Of a DNA stretch of 64,000 nucleotides, positions 50,001-63,884 are shown in pieces; positions within the stretch are counted from its first letter, which is position 1, and the number at the start of each line of letters is the position of its first letter. Position numbers and translations under genes: made by a program. The notes under the pieces are model-generated. The model was not told the origin of the DNA. It ran no database searches and was given only the letters and a program-made list of their open reading frames with translations. Origin of the DNA: Trichoplax sp. H2 (Eukaryota; Placozoa; Uniplacotomia; Trichoplacea); NCBI GenBank assembly GCA_003344405.1, contig NOWV01000052.1, forward strand, positions 186,001 through 250,000. Reading direction: 5' to 3'.

Positions 50001-52240
50001 GACTTCGTGCTTTATAAAATCTGACGAGCTAACCATGATGAGCACATTCGTAAAGCAAAATAATAGAGCGAATAATCTTAAAAGAATCTTCGATTTTTGT
50101 CAGTAATATGAAGGAAATATTTGATATTAGCTGATTTGATGGTATTGTTATTCTCATGAGGTAGCGGCAGGTAGAATTAATCCTGTAACTCATTGCAAGG
50201 TTTCAAAGTAATATTATTAATCAGGGCTCGAGAATCTATGAAAAAGAGTATATAATGCGGAATACTGTGTAATAGAAAAATAGTTCTTAAAATTAGTGTT
50301 TAATATAAAATAAGCCTAAGTCTAAATGTTACTAACTAGGAGAGGAAAAGTGTTCCCAATAGCGTAGATATTGTCTCTGATACATGATTCACGAACTCGA
50401 CTTGTTGATCGTAAATTATGCTATTCTATTGTATAGCCGTATCATAATGAGGAAATAGAATTAAAGTTGTTCTACTTTGTCATTTAACTGTAAAAGTTTA
50501 GTTTCCATCCCGATCTTATTTAGTCCGGATTTGAACATTCATTCTTAAAAAAATTTTCTATCAATTTCCTAAGGCGTAGTTAAACTAGCTATGGCTACTT
50601 TATAACATGAAATTTTATTACAGTGCGTAGTAAAACTCATAAATGATTGCTATAATGAATAAAATTAGCATACTAAATTGTTCTTTCTGACGTTAAGGTT
50701 AATATAAGTCCTATATAGATACCGGTAATTATGTAGTATTTTTGAACTCTTTTAGCTATATTCGCTAACGAGTCTCTTATATTGTCTATGGCTATCAGAT
50801 TACGTCAGAATATAAAATATCTAAATTAACAGTTATATATTAGTAAATAAATCGCAGTATTAAAAGAGATTATATATTATATGATGTGAATGAGTCTATT
50901 GCAGGTCCAATTTCGATATACTAATAGCTGTGATATTTAGTAAACGACGTGAGTTGGTTACGGCAGCTTGCTAATAAACAAAACTTGCATGCTTAGCTGT
51001 CCTTTCTGACTGAGTATGGAGTAATAAAATCGATTAAAGGCGCGTATCTGTTTATATTCGGTCGTCAATATACGTGAACTATTTTCTGCTATCGTTCCAT
51101 GTTAGTGTATTATTTCCAATTATGAGACATTAAAGTAACTATTTTTATTCGTAAGTCGAATCCAGTCAGAATTAAGGGCAAGACTAGATGCTTATATTAG
51201 TGGGAAGAATCCGATATGGATACATTTTTTGCAACTAGTGATGAATTTGGTTTACGGGAAATATTATTTAGCGTTTCCTTACGCTCTTAACGAAATATTG
51301 CAGGATAATTTTTTAATTTGTCAATATCGATAAAATAGAGGGATTGCCTGGAGGATGTTGTATATTTCGTCCTCAATTAGAGGCGTATTGATGTAAATGA
51401 TTAGAAATAAAGTAATAATTATTCGCTAGATTAAAATTCATCATTATTAATTATATATAATCGTCTTTCGAGAGGTTATTTGGTTTCTGTGCTTTATATC
51501 TAGTTGCCTTAGTATTTTGATGACGTATTACTGTTCCACGTTGAGATAGCGATTTAATAGTAGCTCACTTGCTTTACAGTAAGACTAGAATCTAGTTCCA
51601 GGTCATATGTATATTACCTTAATATTGAATATTCAGTTTAGCTGCTTGATTCTATTTTCTAAATATTACAATTACATAGTAGTGAATCAGCATAATGTCG
51701 GTATAATTAATAATTAACAACGTCGATTATCTTGTTGACAACAAAGTCTTGGCGCAATACAACATCCAATTAGTTCAATACAATCATCAACAGCTGCTGT
51801 TCTTGTAAAATAAAATTTAAATCAATAATAACTTTATAATTCTAAATAGATTACTTGAGGTTAATACTTTTTCGATCTGTTCGTGGATAAATTGTTAATA
51901 ATTCAATCTAATCTATTCTTTCGTGATCGTGTAGTGTAATTACTCTACAAGTTAAGTGAAGAATAGAATTAGATTGATTGATAGATTAGTTATTTTAATG
52001 AATAATTGTAGACAATAACAACCTAAATAATTGAGATAAAATAATTTTAAAGCTATTATTCATCGTCAATGATTATTTCTTTTTCTGTATCAGCACAGTT
52101 GTCATCAATTTGCCTGTTCTCGTTTAAGATAAATAGATTTATACAACTAGAATTAGATAAAATACCTGTATGCTTACTTTTAAGGCTGAAAGATCAATTT
52201 TTAGAATGCCTTAACTCCAAATCATACCAGACCATATTAA
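44046..52240. other. Long AT-rich intergenic DNA, no gene recognised
   Basis: No open frame of 60 or more codons appears here and no conserved motif was seen on either strand. Weak similarity between distant pieces, for example near 50670-50700 and 50980-51020 (both end in a CTTTCTGAC phrase), hints at old duplications of roughly 330 bp, but I cannot define an array. An (AAAAT) short repeat is at 49383-49404. Confidence 0.5.
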
Positions 52241-52244
52241 AATG

Positions 52245-52580
52245 AAATTTGTATAAAAAATATCTTTGTTTTAATAGTTGAAAGGGTCATCTTAACTGTA
52301 TCACGGATCAAAAATGAGATAGGAATAAACGGAAATCCGATAAAATAGCTAGGCTTCTATTATTGTCTATGAACATCTATCATTATTATCAAATAGAATG
52401 ACTAGCATGCGGCAATTATCATCCTACTTTAAAGCTATACTATCGATTCTTACAATTTACAAATTGCATATTAAGATTTATATGTCAAATAAAATTCTTT
52501 TTACAAAAAATATCTCGATTAAAATAATTAAAAGGTCATGATAAACTATATCATGGACAAGATAAGAGGTAGAATGGACA
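52245..52580. repeat. Diverged direct repeat, period about 246 bp
   Basis: Segments 52249-52331 and 52495-52577 share ACAAAAAATATCT.G.TT.AAAT, AGTTGAAAGGGTCAT.TTAACT.TATCA, GGA.CAA and AGATAGGA. The rest of the unit is poorly kept. Non-coding. Confidence 0.5.
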
Positions 52581-52925
52581 ATTCGTCTACTGCAAGTACC
52601 TTTATTGATCAAATAAATTTGCGTAGGACACTCAATTTATTATCAATTATGAAGGAAATTGAGATTGGAATGTAGATGAACAATAAGATTTTCTTGCAGG
52701 TGCTATAAGTTAACATAGTAATGATTCTGTCTTGAAATTATTCAATGGTTATTTCAACAAGGGTTATATTGAACAATTGTGTTTTGGCCGTTTGTTTGTC
52801 TAAGAATCACTATCAATATTTTATTAATATCAATGAAAATGGAAGAGCGGTAGTTTTTATCTCTACAGCTATCTAAATCATGAATATAATAATTATTAAT
52901 AACAGTCAGCTGGAAAAGAATATAA

Positions 52926-53093
52926 TACACTTTCATCATAGGCTATTATAAGCAAGCAATAGCCTCACAGCTGGCCGGATCAGCACTTGCAGGAGTAACG
53001 TATTATCTGGCTATTTTTCCTGTATCTACGTTTCCTGTTTTTCATCTGATGATACCGTTATTTTCTGACCATATTCATACCATATCATGCTAA
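52926..53093 (+). other. GC-richer open frame, possibly exon or fossil
   Basis: A frame of 55 codons closed by TAA at 53091. It follows an AG at 52939-52940 with a moderate acceptor. The translation begins GYYKQAIASQLAGSALAG and continues with aromatic and hydrophobic residues ending in IHTISC, a membrane-like composition. GC is clearly above its surroundings. No ATG near the start, no identified partner exon and no recognised family. Confidence 0.2.
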
Positions 53094-56000
53094 AATACCT
53101 TATTATCACTAAAATTGGCCTAGAAGTTGATATTTACTTTTCTACTCAATTAAATCAATGATATTAAACTAAGAATTGAAAATTAACTGACTAAAAGTAT
53201 CAAAATAGAAGCCCTGTATTGTTTAAACTTTCAATTTTTTATCATGCTCGTTTTCTATCTTTTACGACTAGGACCTCTCAGTCGATACTAAGGAAAAAGC
53301 CACATAGGAAATCAGCAATCATCGCCAACTTCTGATGCAATTGATTAATTCTAAATTGCTTATTAGCTCAGCATTCATTTTATCGGTCATTCTTAAACGA
53401 TTTTGTCGCGCCATTAAATCTTGAATTCCAAGTAAAAATATCGATTTAAATTTATAATTTATGGATATATAGGCTATAGTTTGTGATAGTTCGATTCAAT
53501 TGGAGGTTAATCTAATGCTATTTCTATATTTTATATCCCTCGATTTTGGAATATACGAAAGTTTTATGTAGCACTTCTTTGACTCTTTGTAACTACCATA
53601 ATGTGTATTAGCTGATAAATTGGCGTATGTTATTCTTATTCTAGATCATAAGATACTAACATCATGGAAAGGAGACTGTTAGGTCAAGATATAAATACTA
53701 TCCAGCTGTTCCAGCTGTCATTTTTTAACAATTTTATCACGCTATCCGATTTTGAATTTGTAAAGTGAAAGTATCTCTATTAGAAGTAAATTTTAATTCA
53801 CTACACTTAGATCATAACTTGTAATCTTCAGGCTCAATTTAAGATTAAATGATGGAATCTCTCACATTTGAAATTCACAAAAGCATTATACTGTACACTA
53901 ATAAGATAGGTCGTGAAAGCAACTTTCTTCATATAATTAAAGATATTTTTACACTACGTAAATAATTGCAAGCTAAAAATATTGATATCTACTTATTCAT
54001 CGAAAGAAGATAGTTAGGTCATGATAGAGATACTTCCTTCTCGGAAATAGATTTCTGCGCCTTCGGAATAGTTGCAAGCTAGAATACTCGTGCATCAATT
54101 TATCGAAAAACTAGGTATTACCGTCAAAGCAAAAACAATTTTTTTTTTCTCAAAATATATTTCTGTATATTTTCAATAGTTTGAGCTTAAGAACTCATAT
54201 GTAGAGTTAGTAAATCGATACATTAGCCATTTTTGCTTCCATCAGAATTCATTGATGCTTGCTAAAAAAAGCCCAATTGCTTTAAGGTTGATTTTCTGAT
54301 ATTCTTCTTATTCTTTAGCTGGAATTTAACCTTGAAGCATGTAATTATTTGGCTAAAGATTAGATATCTTTTTTTTGAATTAATTATGGAGATAATAAAA
54401 TTTGATTGTAATCATTCTCCTATAGAAAACTTAAACCAGCTGAAATCCTTCTTTCTACTATGATTATCACGCATAGCGTTACTTAATTATCATTCGGATC
54501 AAGGGTCGCGCATTAATATAGCTCTAGTGTAATAACGTTTAAACTCTATTTCAATGATTAATTAAGGCATTTTAGTTTTATACTGTCCCCATGCTCATCT
54601 CATCTTATACTAGGGTCGTATACGTAATTTTATGATGGAGAAAAATTTATATTTCTAGATATTACCCAAATTCGATAATTAATATCCAATTGATAATCTT
54701 GGCAAGGGAATGTATGCAATTACTGCCAATCATCAATCCTATACGACAGCATTCTTTTATCATGACAAGATGAAATAAATTCAATTTAAACAGGTGAAAA
54801 AAGAATCTGAATTATCTACAGTATATCCAAACCATAATGTTACTAACACAGTAATAATTATTGTTGATAAAAATCGTTCGATTTAGAATAAGATCCAAGA
54901 TGAATGGTATTATAATTTAAAATAAGAATTTATCCATTTTTCTGTAGGCTCCAAAGACTATAAAATTGAAATTGACGGGCTATGATTTCTTGTTTCATTT
55001 TTTTATGACAGAGTAAATTGAGCTAATTTTATTTAGATGAGTAAATAAATGTCTGTCAAGGATGTCATCATGATGTCTGGATAACTTTAGGTACATCAAT
55101 CATCTGGTCTAATTGTCTTTACTTAAAAGGAGTTACAAGACAGACAGGTTTCCGTCGATAATTTAGATTGGAAATCAAGAAAAACTTAAAAGTTAGTGTT
55201 AAGTCAGACAAGCAGCTTGATCAATAGCAGAGAGATATCGGTATAGCTACCCCAATAAAAATTATTAACCATCATAGTTATAAACGTAGCCAGTAAATCA
55301 TAATTATTATCACTAGGAAGCAGGAGATACACATGTAGATTATTGAAAAGATATTATGAGAATCTGGTATTTTGTACATCTACCGGACTGCATAATATTG
55401 TTAATTGAGTTTATATGAAGTAATTCAAGATTTTTATATGATTAGAATAGGCTTTGCTTTATTTGCTTTACTTAACTAGTGTCGCATTACTATAGCTTCA
55501 AAATAGGAAGAAACCGGGAATTTACTAGAGAGTCATGGAAATAAACTGAAATTAGCTCTGAATTTGGTTCAATTTTAGAAAAAAATTAATATTTCCATTT
55601 TTGGCTTAGCCATATCATGAAACGGAGTTTAATAATGAAAATTGCATGCTACAGTTCACGTACTTGCAAATTAAATGGTGATATCCTTGCAAAGGATTTT
55701 TTAACTGAATATTAACTACCATTGATAGTCATTCTTTAATCTTTATTGGCACTATTGTCCTGCCTTGCTACTAAATAAATTGACAAACAATCCGTGCCAT
55801 GCAATTTGTTATTTCTTTCTTTACTCACAGACCAAGTAACGTAGTAATAAGGCAGTAGATGATTTTTAACCAAATATTAGCTACTGATTAATGTCTATTC
55901 CTGAATATTTATTTAATTTATAATAGAGCATCTGTTCTTAAATGGGCAGATAATCGATCAATAGTGTTCTTAGTAAGATCGCCTTGCTATGACTATGGGA

Positions 56001-56162
56001 TTGAGAGGAAATCGTACTTAACAATCGCAATTTTTACGTATCTTTTCCTATCGTTTTCATCAAAATAAAGCATTCATACGGCTGAATTCATGCCTATCTT
56101 GCTGAACATCCTTTATGAAGTAAAAAGAACAAAAATTAGTCATAGTGTATCTAAATCTCGTA

Positions 56163-56178
56163 TTATATATATATATAT
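56163..56178. repeat. (TA)n microsatellite
   Basis: About seven to eight consecutive TA dinucleotides in non-coding DNA. Confidence 0.8.
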
Positions 56179-58161
56179 CATCTACAAAATGGAGTAACTA
56201 TAAGATGAAATTCTGGTATGATTCAAGATTTGCCTTAAGCGGTGGCTAATTCTGCAATATTGTATTACCTACTGTGTCCAATATCAACTAATTCCAAGTA
56301 GAACGACTAGAATGTTTGGAATAGTTTAAGTCTAATTGTAATCGTATTGATTAAATAATATTAGCATAGCTTTGCCTTTCAATGGACTGACTTTTGTGCT
56401 ATAATTTTAATTGATACAAATTTTGCTTGGGGTTGCTATAGCATTAAATGAAATCTTGGGATATTTGAAATTTTTAAACTCCCATTCTACGATGTTTATT
56501 AAGATGTAAAGAAATGATTACTTAAGTATCGGCTAAAAATATCTAACATTTACCATTATGAATAGGGATAATATTGATAATGAATATAACTTTTTGGAAT
56601 AGTCGTAAAATATTGATATTTGGATTATAGATAAGCTTAAGAAATACGGATAACAGGAAAACTTAAGGGGAAAGATTATCTTGAATTGTTATAAATATCT
56701 CAGAAAATTGATTGACATGAATGGAACGAAATAACTGCTGGCAGTAGAAATTGCTAAGGGACTTTGATAATTATAGAATAGACTATTGCTACTGTATAAT
56801 AGACGTTTCATGGAACGAATAGTTTCTAGTATTCAATCCGCTCGCTAAAGTAATCAAAATAAAATCAATTAGCAATAGAAAGAACTTCTCATCAAAATCT
56901 ATGTTATAATTTTCTAAGATTTTCATTGAAGAAGATTCTCCCATTTAATTGATGGAAATCAAGTAATTTAAGTTATTCTATATCTTCGCTGTGTAAGTTG
57001 TCGCCTAATATAATAAATAATCTGCCTAGCTAAAGTAATCGCTTACATATTTACTCTGATCTAAACTACTTCTAAGCATGCGAATAACATAGTCTATTCA
57101 TTTATGAATTATTTCTTTCCGCTTTTAGTTTCAAAACATGATTACATGATATTTAATAAGTCATTATCACGTAAAGTGTAGATACTATATATAGACCATT
57201 TAGCTTCGTATAAATTTTGTAATGTGAAAAGGCAAACATAAACCTTCGTAAAATTTTAATATAACTGTACCAAAATAGTAGGAGTGCCTGTCAATTGGAG
57301 CAAATTGGTTAATTCTACTAATATAAGTGCTACAATTATACTACCTTATAGACAGAATTCGTGGAAGAGCTAAAGAATTCGCGATGATTCTCAGATAACT
57401 TGCGTAATCAATATTCGATTGTTTTTACTTTAGATACTCAGTAGACATATTACTTTATATGAATTTTGCAATATCGATATAGCAAGCCTAAATTTTTACA
57501 ATATTAATAACAAATAATACTCAGGTAAAATCATGTTGGCACCTGTCTGTATACTATGAGAATCCTGCTTGATTCATTTTATGCACTTTTTTATGCATCC
57601 TATTCGGTAATATCTAAGTGTAATTTCGAGTATTACTATCAAAAAAATATTTTAAAAATTGATAGACATAGTAAGTAACATAACTTTATAAGAAAAATAA
57701 GTCAATACCAGTGTTATCATTACTATTATGTTGTGCTTACAATGTGTATGTTAAGGATTGAACTACACAATATTTATCACAGTTGAAGAAAGTTTAAAAT
57801 TCAACATAATATTGATCAATAGTCGAATATCTTTTCGATTAGATTAATCTTGACGAAGATGCTAGATTAGATATACCTGAAAACAGTTTATATTTATGGA
57901 ATAAATTTCTAGTATGGTTATTGTTCGGTTAAAGCAGTAATTATTATCAATATTTCAAATTTCGTCAATCCGGTTAATTATGTGGTTGAAATGATATGGA
58001 TCAATAAAATAATCCAATATATCTGTAATTATTTACTGCTATAGCAATATTCGTTTGAGAGGTCAAAAAATTGTAATGAATTTAATTAGCCTAAAATAAA
58101 AATATCGCCGATATAATATATCTTCTGTATAATAGCGAAAATGATTAACTAATTAATACGT

Positions 58162-58410
58162 TTACCAAATTTTTATGTAATTTATCAAATTCTGTAACAA
58201 TCTTTTCAAGTTAGGAGCAGCAGCTTGATATAACCAAGAAAGTAACGAATCAGCTTCAGCAATTACATAAATGTCGTCACCACTGTGATGAGCATCACTA
58301 CTTCAAATCTGTAGAAAGAGTTGAACTATAGATTATCTACTTAGTCGATGGTAAATCTCATAGCGATTCTCTACAACGTCTTTTGCGGCTGTAGTGGTCG
58401 CTATTAATCG
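58162..58410 (-). pseudogene. Protein-like minus-strand frame broken by two stops
   Basis: One minus-strand frame reads through three protein-like stretches: TTAAKDVVENRYEIYHRLSR, then SIVQLFLQI, then a longer piece with GDDIYVIAEADSLLSWLYQ followed by AAAPNLKRLL. A TAA and a TGA separate them in the same frame, and it closes with TAA at 58164-58162. GC is above the surroundings. It could be a decayed gene piece, or spliced exons, or chance; the plus strand of the same bases is also open (58215-58331). No family recognised. Confidence 0.2.
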
Positions 58411-61400
58411 TTTAATAACAAATTACTATTTCATGTAAAGTAATAGTAATAATTAAGCTAATCAATTATTTTGATGAATTATTCAATGATTTAACAGTTA
58501 TTTTAGAGTGCATGTTTAAAATAGTAGTCAGTCAATCTAGTCATAGTGAATTTTACTGTTGATGAATTATTAGAACAAACCGAGGAAGTGTAAGATACCC
58601 TTGCTACTGTTTCTTAACAATGACAATTTAAGTAGCTTTTACGGATGATATGTTTTATATCCTATTCTCGCTGTATGATCTATCGGTCATAAAGTAAAGG
58701 TTAATCAAATAACGTACTGAAGGCCAATGCGATTGATTTCTCATTTTTAGCAAAGGCACTCAAGATCTGAAGGTTTCCGTATATTGTATCGTGATGGTAA
58801 AATAATCAGCTAAATAGTACATTAATGGCGCTTTTAATTTACTTACAAGATATAATAAAATACCATATTACATAAAATTCTCGCTTTTGGTATGTTATGG
58901 TAATTTTGCAAGACTTGTTTTATCCTGCCGTAGGTCTACTCGTAACATAAATTCAAAGGTTAACTTAAAATTCTATTTAGCTCACGTCTATTGCAATCTG
59001 CAAATCGTAAAAAGTATAGTGTACTATTATATATATAATGATCCCTAGTTATTTAGTGTATTTATAATGACGCATTATTTTCCTGTAGTAGGTTTACCAA
59101 TAATGTATTGAATGCTTAATTCAATCTTGCCTTAGCTTTTTCCAATTTAAGAAATAACTTCCGTTAATGACGTAGATCATTGAATCTTTGTTAAGCTCAA
59201 GTGATCAGCCAAACAAAGATGGACTTCGACGGAACTAAATTAAAATTTTCTGAGGATATTTCCATCTCAAGAGTTGGTATCACTATCGCACTCTAATATA
59301 GTAGCCTTGGTGTAGAGTAAACATAGACCGCAGTTAAGAAAACGAAATAGTTGTGTTTATTCACGAAAAAAGTTTTCGTAATCAACGCTTAGTTCAAATA
59401 CGTTGCAATTAAAATTGTAAGGTTCACCTTAATCGATGTTAACTTGGTCATAATATTAAAATCTCTCCTCGTCATATTTATTTAACGTAATCAAGATTAA
59501 GAATTGTTTGGCTTGGTTGTAAAAAAGAATAAGCCAATTGTCTATAGGTCAGGTAAAAGTCATTGTTAGGGTAGATACTATTTTCATTCTGGGAATATGG
59601 ATTCATTATATTTTTACTGATAGATATGAGATTTGATGAATTGATATCCAGTTTGATATATAACAGCTTAAAATTAATAATATAGATAATCAACTTTGCA
59701 ATCAAGTTTTGTTTAACTTATTATCAATTGTCAATAAGTTTTATGTATTCATGTTTAAACTTAGTTTCATCTTATATAGCTTTTATTGTATTAACGGGCC
59801 TAAATTGGAGTAAGTAAATAGGGAAGAATGGTACGGTTGTTATCAAATTTTATGCATTATTTAATTATAAGCATTTCATGGCATAAATGCAATTTACAGG
59901 TAATCATACGTATTAAATTTTTACATCATTTAAATGGCTTTTTGCTATTGAAGTATATTCATATCAGGATTTCATTCTAAGATATATGATTTCATTGAAT
60001 CCAGAATGATGAATTTTATTACATTAATCTTGTATTTGCGCCTATTATCAATGTCTACGAATCAACGGATCGAATTTGAAGATCGAGGAAAAATGGAATT
60101 CGACGAAATATTTCTAATTTAGACTGAATTACGATCATTTGCAGTGTCCTCCATAGTCTAAGAATATTTTCTTGACTAGTTCTCAAATAGTACTACGCTA
60201 CAAATTATTGAGTCGTAAGTGTGCAGCATTGAATAAGTAACAGAACGGCTTAAAAGACAATTTTATGTACGATCTATTTGCAAGAATACTCTACCAATAT
60301 TGCTTGGTAATAGTAATTTGACCTACAAATGCGACAATCATTTATATACTTAAAATAGAACAGATCATTGATTCTGTAAAGGTAGTAATACACCATCTAT
60401 TGCCTTATTTTGTCTTTCTCTTCTGTTCCATATACGTCATACTAAGAAGAAATAGTGTATACTTCAATTGGATGACATTGTTGTTAATTTCAATGAATGA
60501 TAAAAATTCACCAGGTAAACGAGGCATGTGCGATTTGTCAGGTCCGACTACTTGAATGATTCAACAATAGGATTTGCATATAACATTCTCTTTGGATAAT
60601 AGATGTTATAACAAAAGACAACAGCAACACATAAAATTGATATAATTACTAATTTCACCTGGACCATAGGCTAAACAATACCTTGCAGATAGATGACCAT
60701 CAAGTTATCGCCAAAATCGAGTAAATAGTAGTTAAACGTGTAATTAAAAACTAGGTAAAAAAATGAAATATTTCCAGAAAGTATATTATGTTTAGCTTGA
60801 GAATCGTTGTCCATATGCTTTATTTGATTCACAAAGTTAGGTTACTATTTTAAAGTAACGCGAGATAATAGCCAATATAGAATACTAATAGAGTTGTTAA
60901 TGAATTTTTTATTTCATCCATCATCATCTCTGATCTACTAGCTACATGTCAGTGATTATAGAAGTAAAATAGGAGTAGTTGCTGTCAGTTGTTCGTTATT
61001 AGCCAAGATTATGTATAATATTTTAGGTATATGAATTAAAATACAATTTGTAATGCTAAAAAAATGAATAGATTTAGATACACAATTTATCCTTTCAGTA
61101 TTTTGTTTATGGTATTATCATCGCTAGATAACTTAATTTTGTAGCTTGCTACCTTCGTGATCATGTAATGGGAAAGGAATGATCTTAAATCTTTCGTATA
61201 GAAACTATGAAAGGAGACAGATTACTCTAGTTATAGCTATCTCATCAAATTTGTTGCTTTAGATTACTACGTTCTACAAATAAATATTATATTACGACTA
61301 CATAATGAATAATTAACAAGTTCATACATTCATATATTATATCATCAGCAGTCTTAGAAGCGAAATATGAGTTGATCAAGTAATAGTGATTTGCATTTCT

Positions 61401-61986
61401 TCGTATAAATTGAGGATGAAAATGGTGAAAAGAAAACAGAAGTTAAATAATCAGAATATCCAAAAGACCTGCTGCGTAAAATGCCGTTTACCATAAAGAA
61501 TAATATTTCGACTTTTATTTTAATCATACAATACTACAAATTTTGCGTAACATCTAAAATAATTAATATAATCGTACCATCAATCTGAAGCAATGGTTAA
61601 TAATCCATGCAGAAGATGTTGAGGTCAACATTATTTTATAATGTCTTTGTTATTCGATGGGATGAATAAGAAACTTGAAATGCATTAACTAAACTTCACT
61701 TTTTCAATTTCCTTTGCATGACAAATATAGATGTGCATATAATTACTTCTAAATATTCATGTGTACATATATCTATAACACACCTATATAAAATAAAAAT
61801 AATTGAATGGTATCATAGAACAGAAATTCAAAAGATTAAAACCAAATGATTGAATTGAGACTATTTCCAATTCTATATTCAGTGAATACTGATACATGCC
61901 ATATATTCTATTGGCTTTATTAAATGTTTTATTTCTATCTTATCTTATCTGCAGCTGCTAAATATGATTTATTTTTTAATGTCCAA

Positions 61987-62021
61987 TATAATAATAATAA
62001 TACTAATAGTAATAATAATTA
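61987..62021. repeat. (AAT)n microsatellite, imperfect
   Basis: ATAATAATAATAC followed by TAATAGTAATAATAATTAT: trinucleotide repeats with a few interruptions in non-coding DNA. Confidence 0.8.
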
Positions 62022-62744
62022 TATCGATTACTTAATGACACTTTCGTCTACTTTCTTTTCACAGTAATCTCTATCATTACTTTGCCAGATGTTCCAAATA
62101 CAATTTAATTTAATCAATAGTGAGATCGATAGATGACACGTATAGAATATGTATGTGTGCTCATCTGTAAAATTGAAAACATCTTTAAATTACTAATAAT
62201 GTTAGCAAAATTACTTCTCTCACCCAATTTTTTATCTGACCTTGATGAGTTGGAAGTAAGATGCTCCTCTCAAAAATGACATTGTGCAGTTATTACTTTA
62301 CAGTGAATTAAATAATAGAGTATTGCTGATTGAAACTTTACAATTCAAAACTTGACTGCTATTATCCTGATTCCTACTTGATATTGTTAGGCCATCGTAT
62401 CCGGATAGGCATTTACAATTAACTTTTACTTAAAGAATATCGAACACCAAAGCAAATTGCTATGCTTTACAGTATCAAGCTTTCGATTTTAAAGCACTGA
62501 TATCGATATGACAATCAAATGAGTATACTTTTAAATTAACCTATATTAAATTATTAACACATTAAATTACGGAGTACTTTTAATTTTTCTTGTTTTCATT
62601 TAATGAATGTTCAAATGTATTGATGTAGATGCTTTACAATAGGATATATTCGCCAACTGATTACAGTTTATAATTTCTCTTGTGTATATTAATTTGCCAA
62701 ATATATGCCGTTTACTGATTAGTAATGTAGATACTACCATATAA

Positions 62745-62872
62745 TCTTTATATAGTATATATATGTATGGGTTACATGTATAATATATATGAAATATACT
62801 GTAGATTTTAGTGTGATATATTCATCTATCCATCTATCTATCTCTTTATATTTCTCTCTGTATATATGTATT
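62745..62872. repeat. TA-rich and CATCTATC simple repeats
   Basis: Two TATATATA-rich patches around 62750-62800 are followed by CATCTATC units at 62823-62850 and a TCTCTCTGTATATATG stretch. Simple sequence upstream of nothing recognisable; it lies downstream of the minus-strand HLH gene. Confidence 0.7.
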
Positions 62873-63599
62873 ATTGTTTTATAGTTATATCTATATAAAT
62901 ATGTTTATATATTTCTGTATATCGTGAATATATACCTGTTCTGTGCTTGTATTTTGTATACAGTATGCGCAAATGGATATTTCTAATAACATAACTAACA
63001 GCCATAGTAAACGAATACAACAGAATTTACAAGTATGAATAAGTCTATGATCTAAAATGTTGATATGAAATATTTGATAGTCAGAAATAAGAATATAGAG
63101 TGAGAAAAGTCAAGGTGTTGAAGGAGAAAATGGAATGATTAGACACGTGTAAAAGATTTTTATATTATTTTATCGCATAATAAATTAGAAATTGTTAATA
63201 TATTAATGTTTAGCCAAGCTATCATAGAACATGTTTGGCAAAAGCATATTTTATTTATGCTCAAGCAACATCAAATTATTCGTCATTGCTATATGATATA
63301 TTGTCGAATAACATCATTTTCGTTATTGTATTTCCGTATGATTCCACTTTTTTTTAAAAGCTATCTTAAATATTGATCACAAAGGTTCTGATTGGATTTT
63401 ATCCAGCAGTTCGTTTTAACAGCAGTTAAGATAAATTAATTATGTATCGTTGGTTTTATACTAGTATTATATAGACTTATACTGATAGTTTAAATTGAGA
63501 CTAAATGTTTAAAACAAAAATACTAAAGATGCGGTTGATTCCATATCAACATTTAATATAGTGTTGTCGATATTTGATCTGCTGTAATTTGAAAATTTT

Positions 63600-63884
63600 T
63601 CACCTTTTCTGGCTCTGATGATTGTCGGTACTTTGTAAAGTTTGTTGTAAGAAATCGATATACATTATAGCTAAGCGTAGTATTTCAAAAGGTGTTATGT
63701 CAGTTTCTTCTTGAAATGTTGGTACATGGCGTTTTAACTCCTGGATTGCTTGATCAATTTCTAAGTATGTCTCATCATCATTCTCTGCTGTTAGACATGT
63801 AGCTTGATGCTGAGAAATTTGTTGCTGTAAAAATTCTTTGTAATTTAAAGCAACTTGTCCAGTCTGTAAGTCAGGGATTCGCAT
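63600..63884 (-). CDS. Helix-loop-helix protein without a basic region (ID-like inhibitor)
   Basis: A single open exon of 94 codons, ATG at 63884-63882, stop TGA at 63602-63600. Helix 1 is about residues 41-53 (LEIDQAIQELKRH), the loop contains VPTFQEETDI, and helix 2 is FEILRLAIMYIDFLQQTL (about 65-82). The spacing and the VPT...EILRLA..YI.FL pattern are those of the HLH superfamily, closest by eye to TAL/SCL-type helix 2. The segment just before helix 1, where bHLH proteins have basic residues and the E..R motif, reads TAENDDET and is acidic, all within one exon. HLH proteins of this design (as the ID family) dimerise with bHLH factors in the nucleus and prevent DNA binding. The N-terminal part (LQQQISQHQ) is polar. 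A GTGAAA donor overlaps the stop, so an extra 3' exon is possible. Not assigned to a named gene. Confidence 0.82.
   Translation of the reverse strand: MRIPDLQTGQVALNYKEFLQQQISQHQATCLTAENDDETYLEIDQAIQELKRHVPTFQEETDITPFEILRLAIMYIDFLQQTLQSTDNHQSQKR

Larger units (their letters stand above)
52581..63599. other. AT-rich intergenic DNA downstream of the HLH gene
   Basis: No confirmed gene. It includes two GC-richer islands with protein-like frames (52926-53093 on +, 58162-58410 on -) listed separately, possible decayed repeats around 53.9-54.2 kb (a GATAGTTAGGTCATGATAGA-like phrase), a TA run at 56163-56178, an (AAT) repeat at 61987-62021 and CATCTATC repeats at 62823-62850. The 75-codon open frame on the minus strand at 59478-59705 looks AT-driven. 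Confidence 0.45.
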
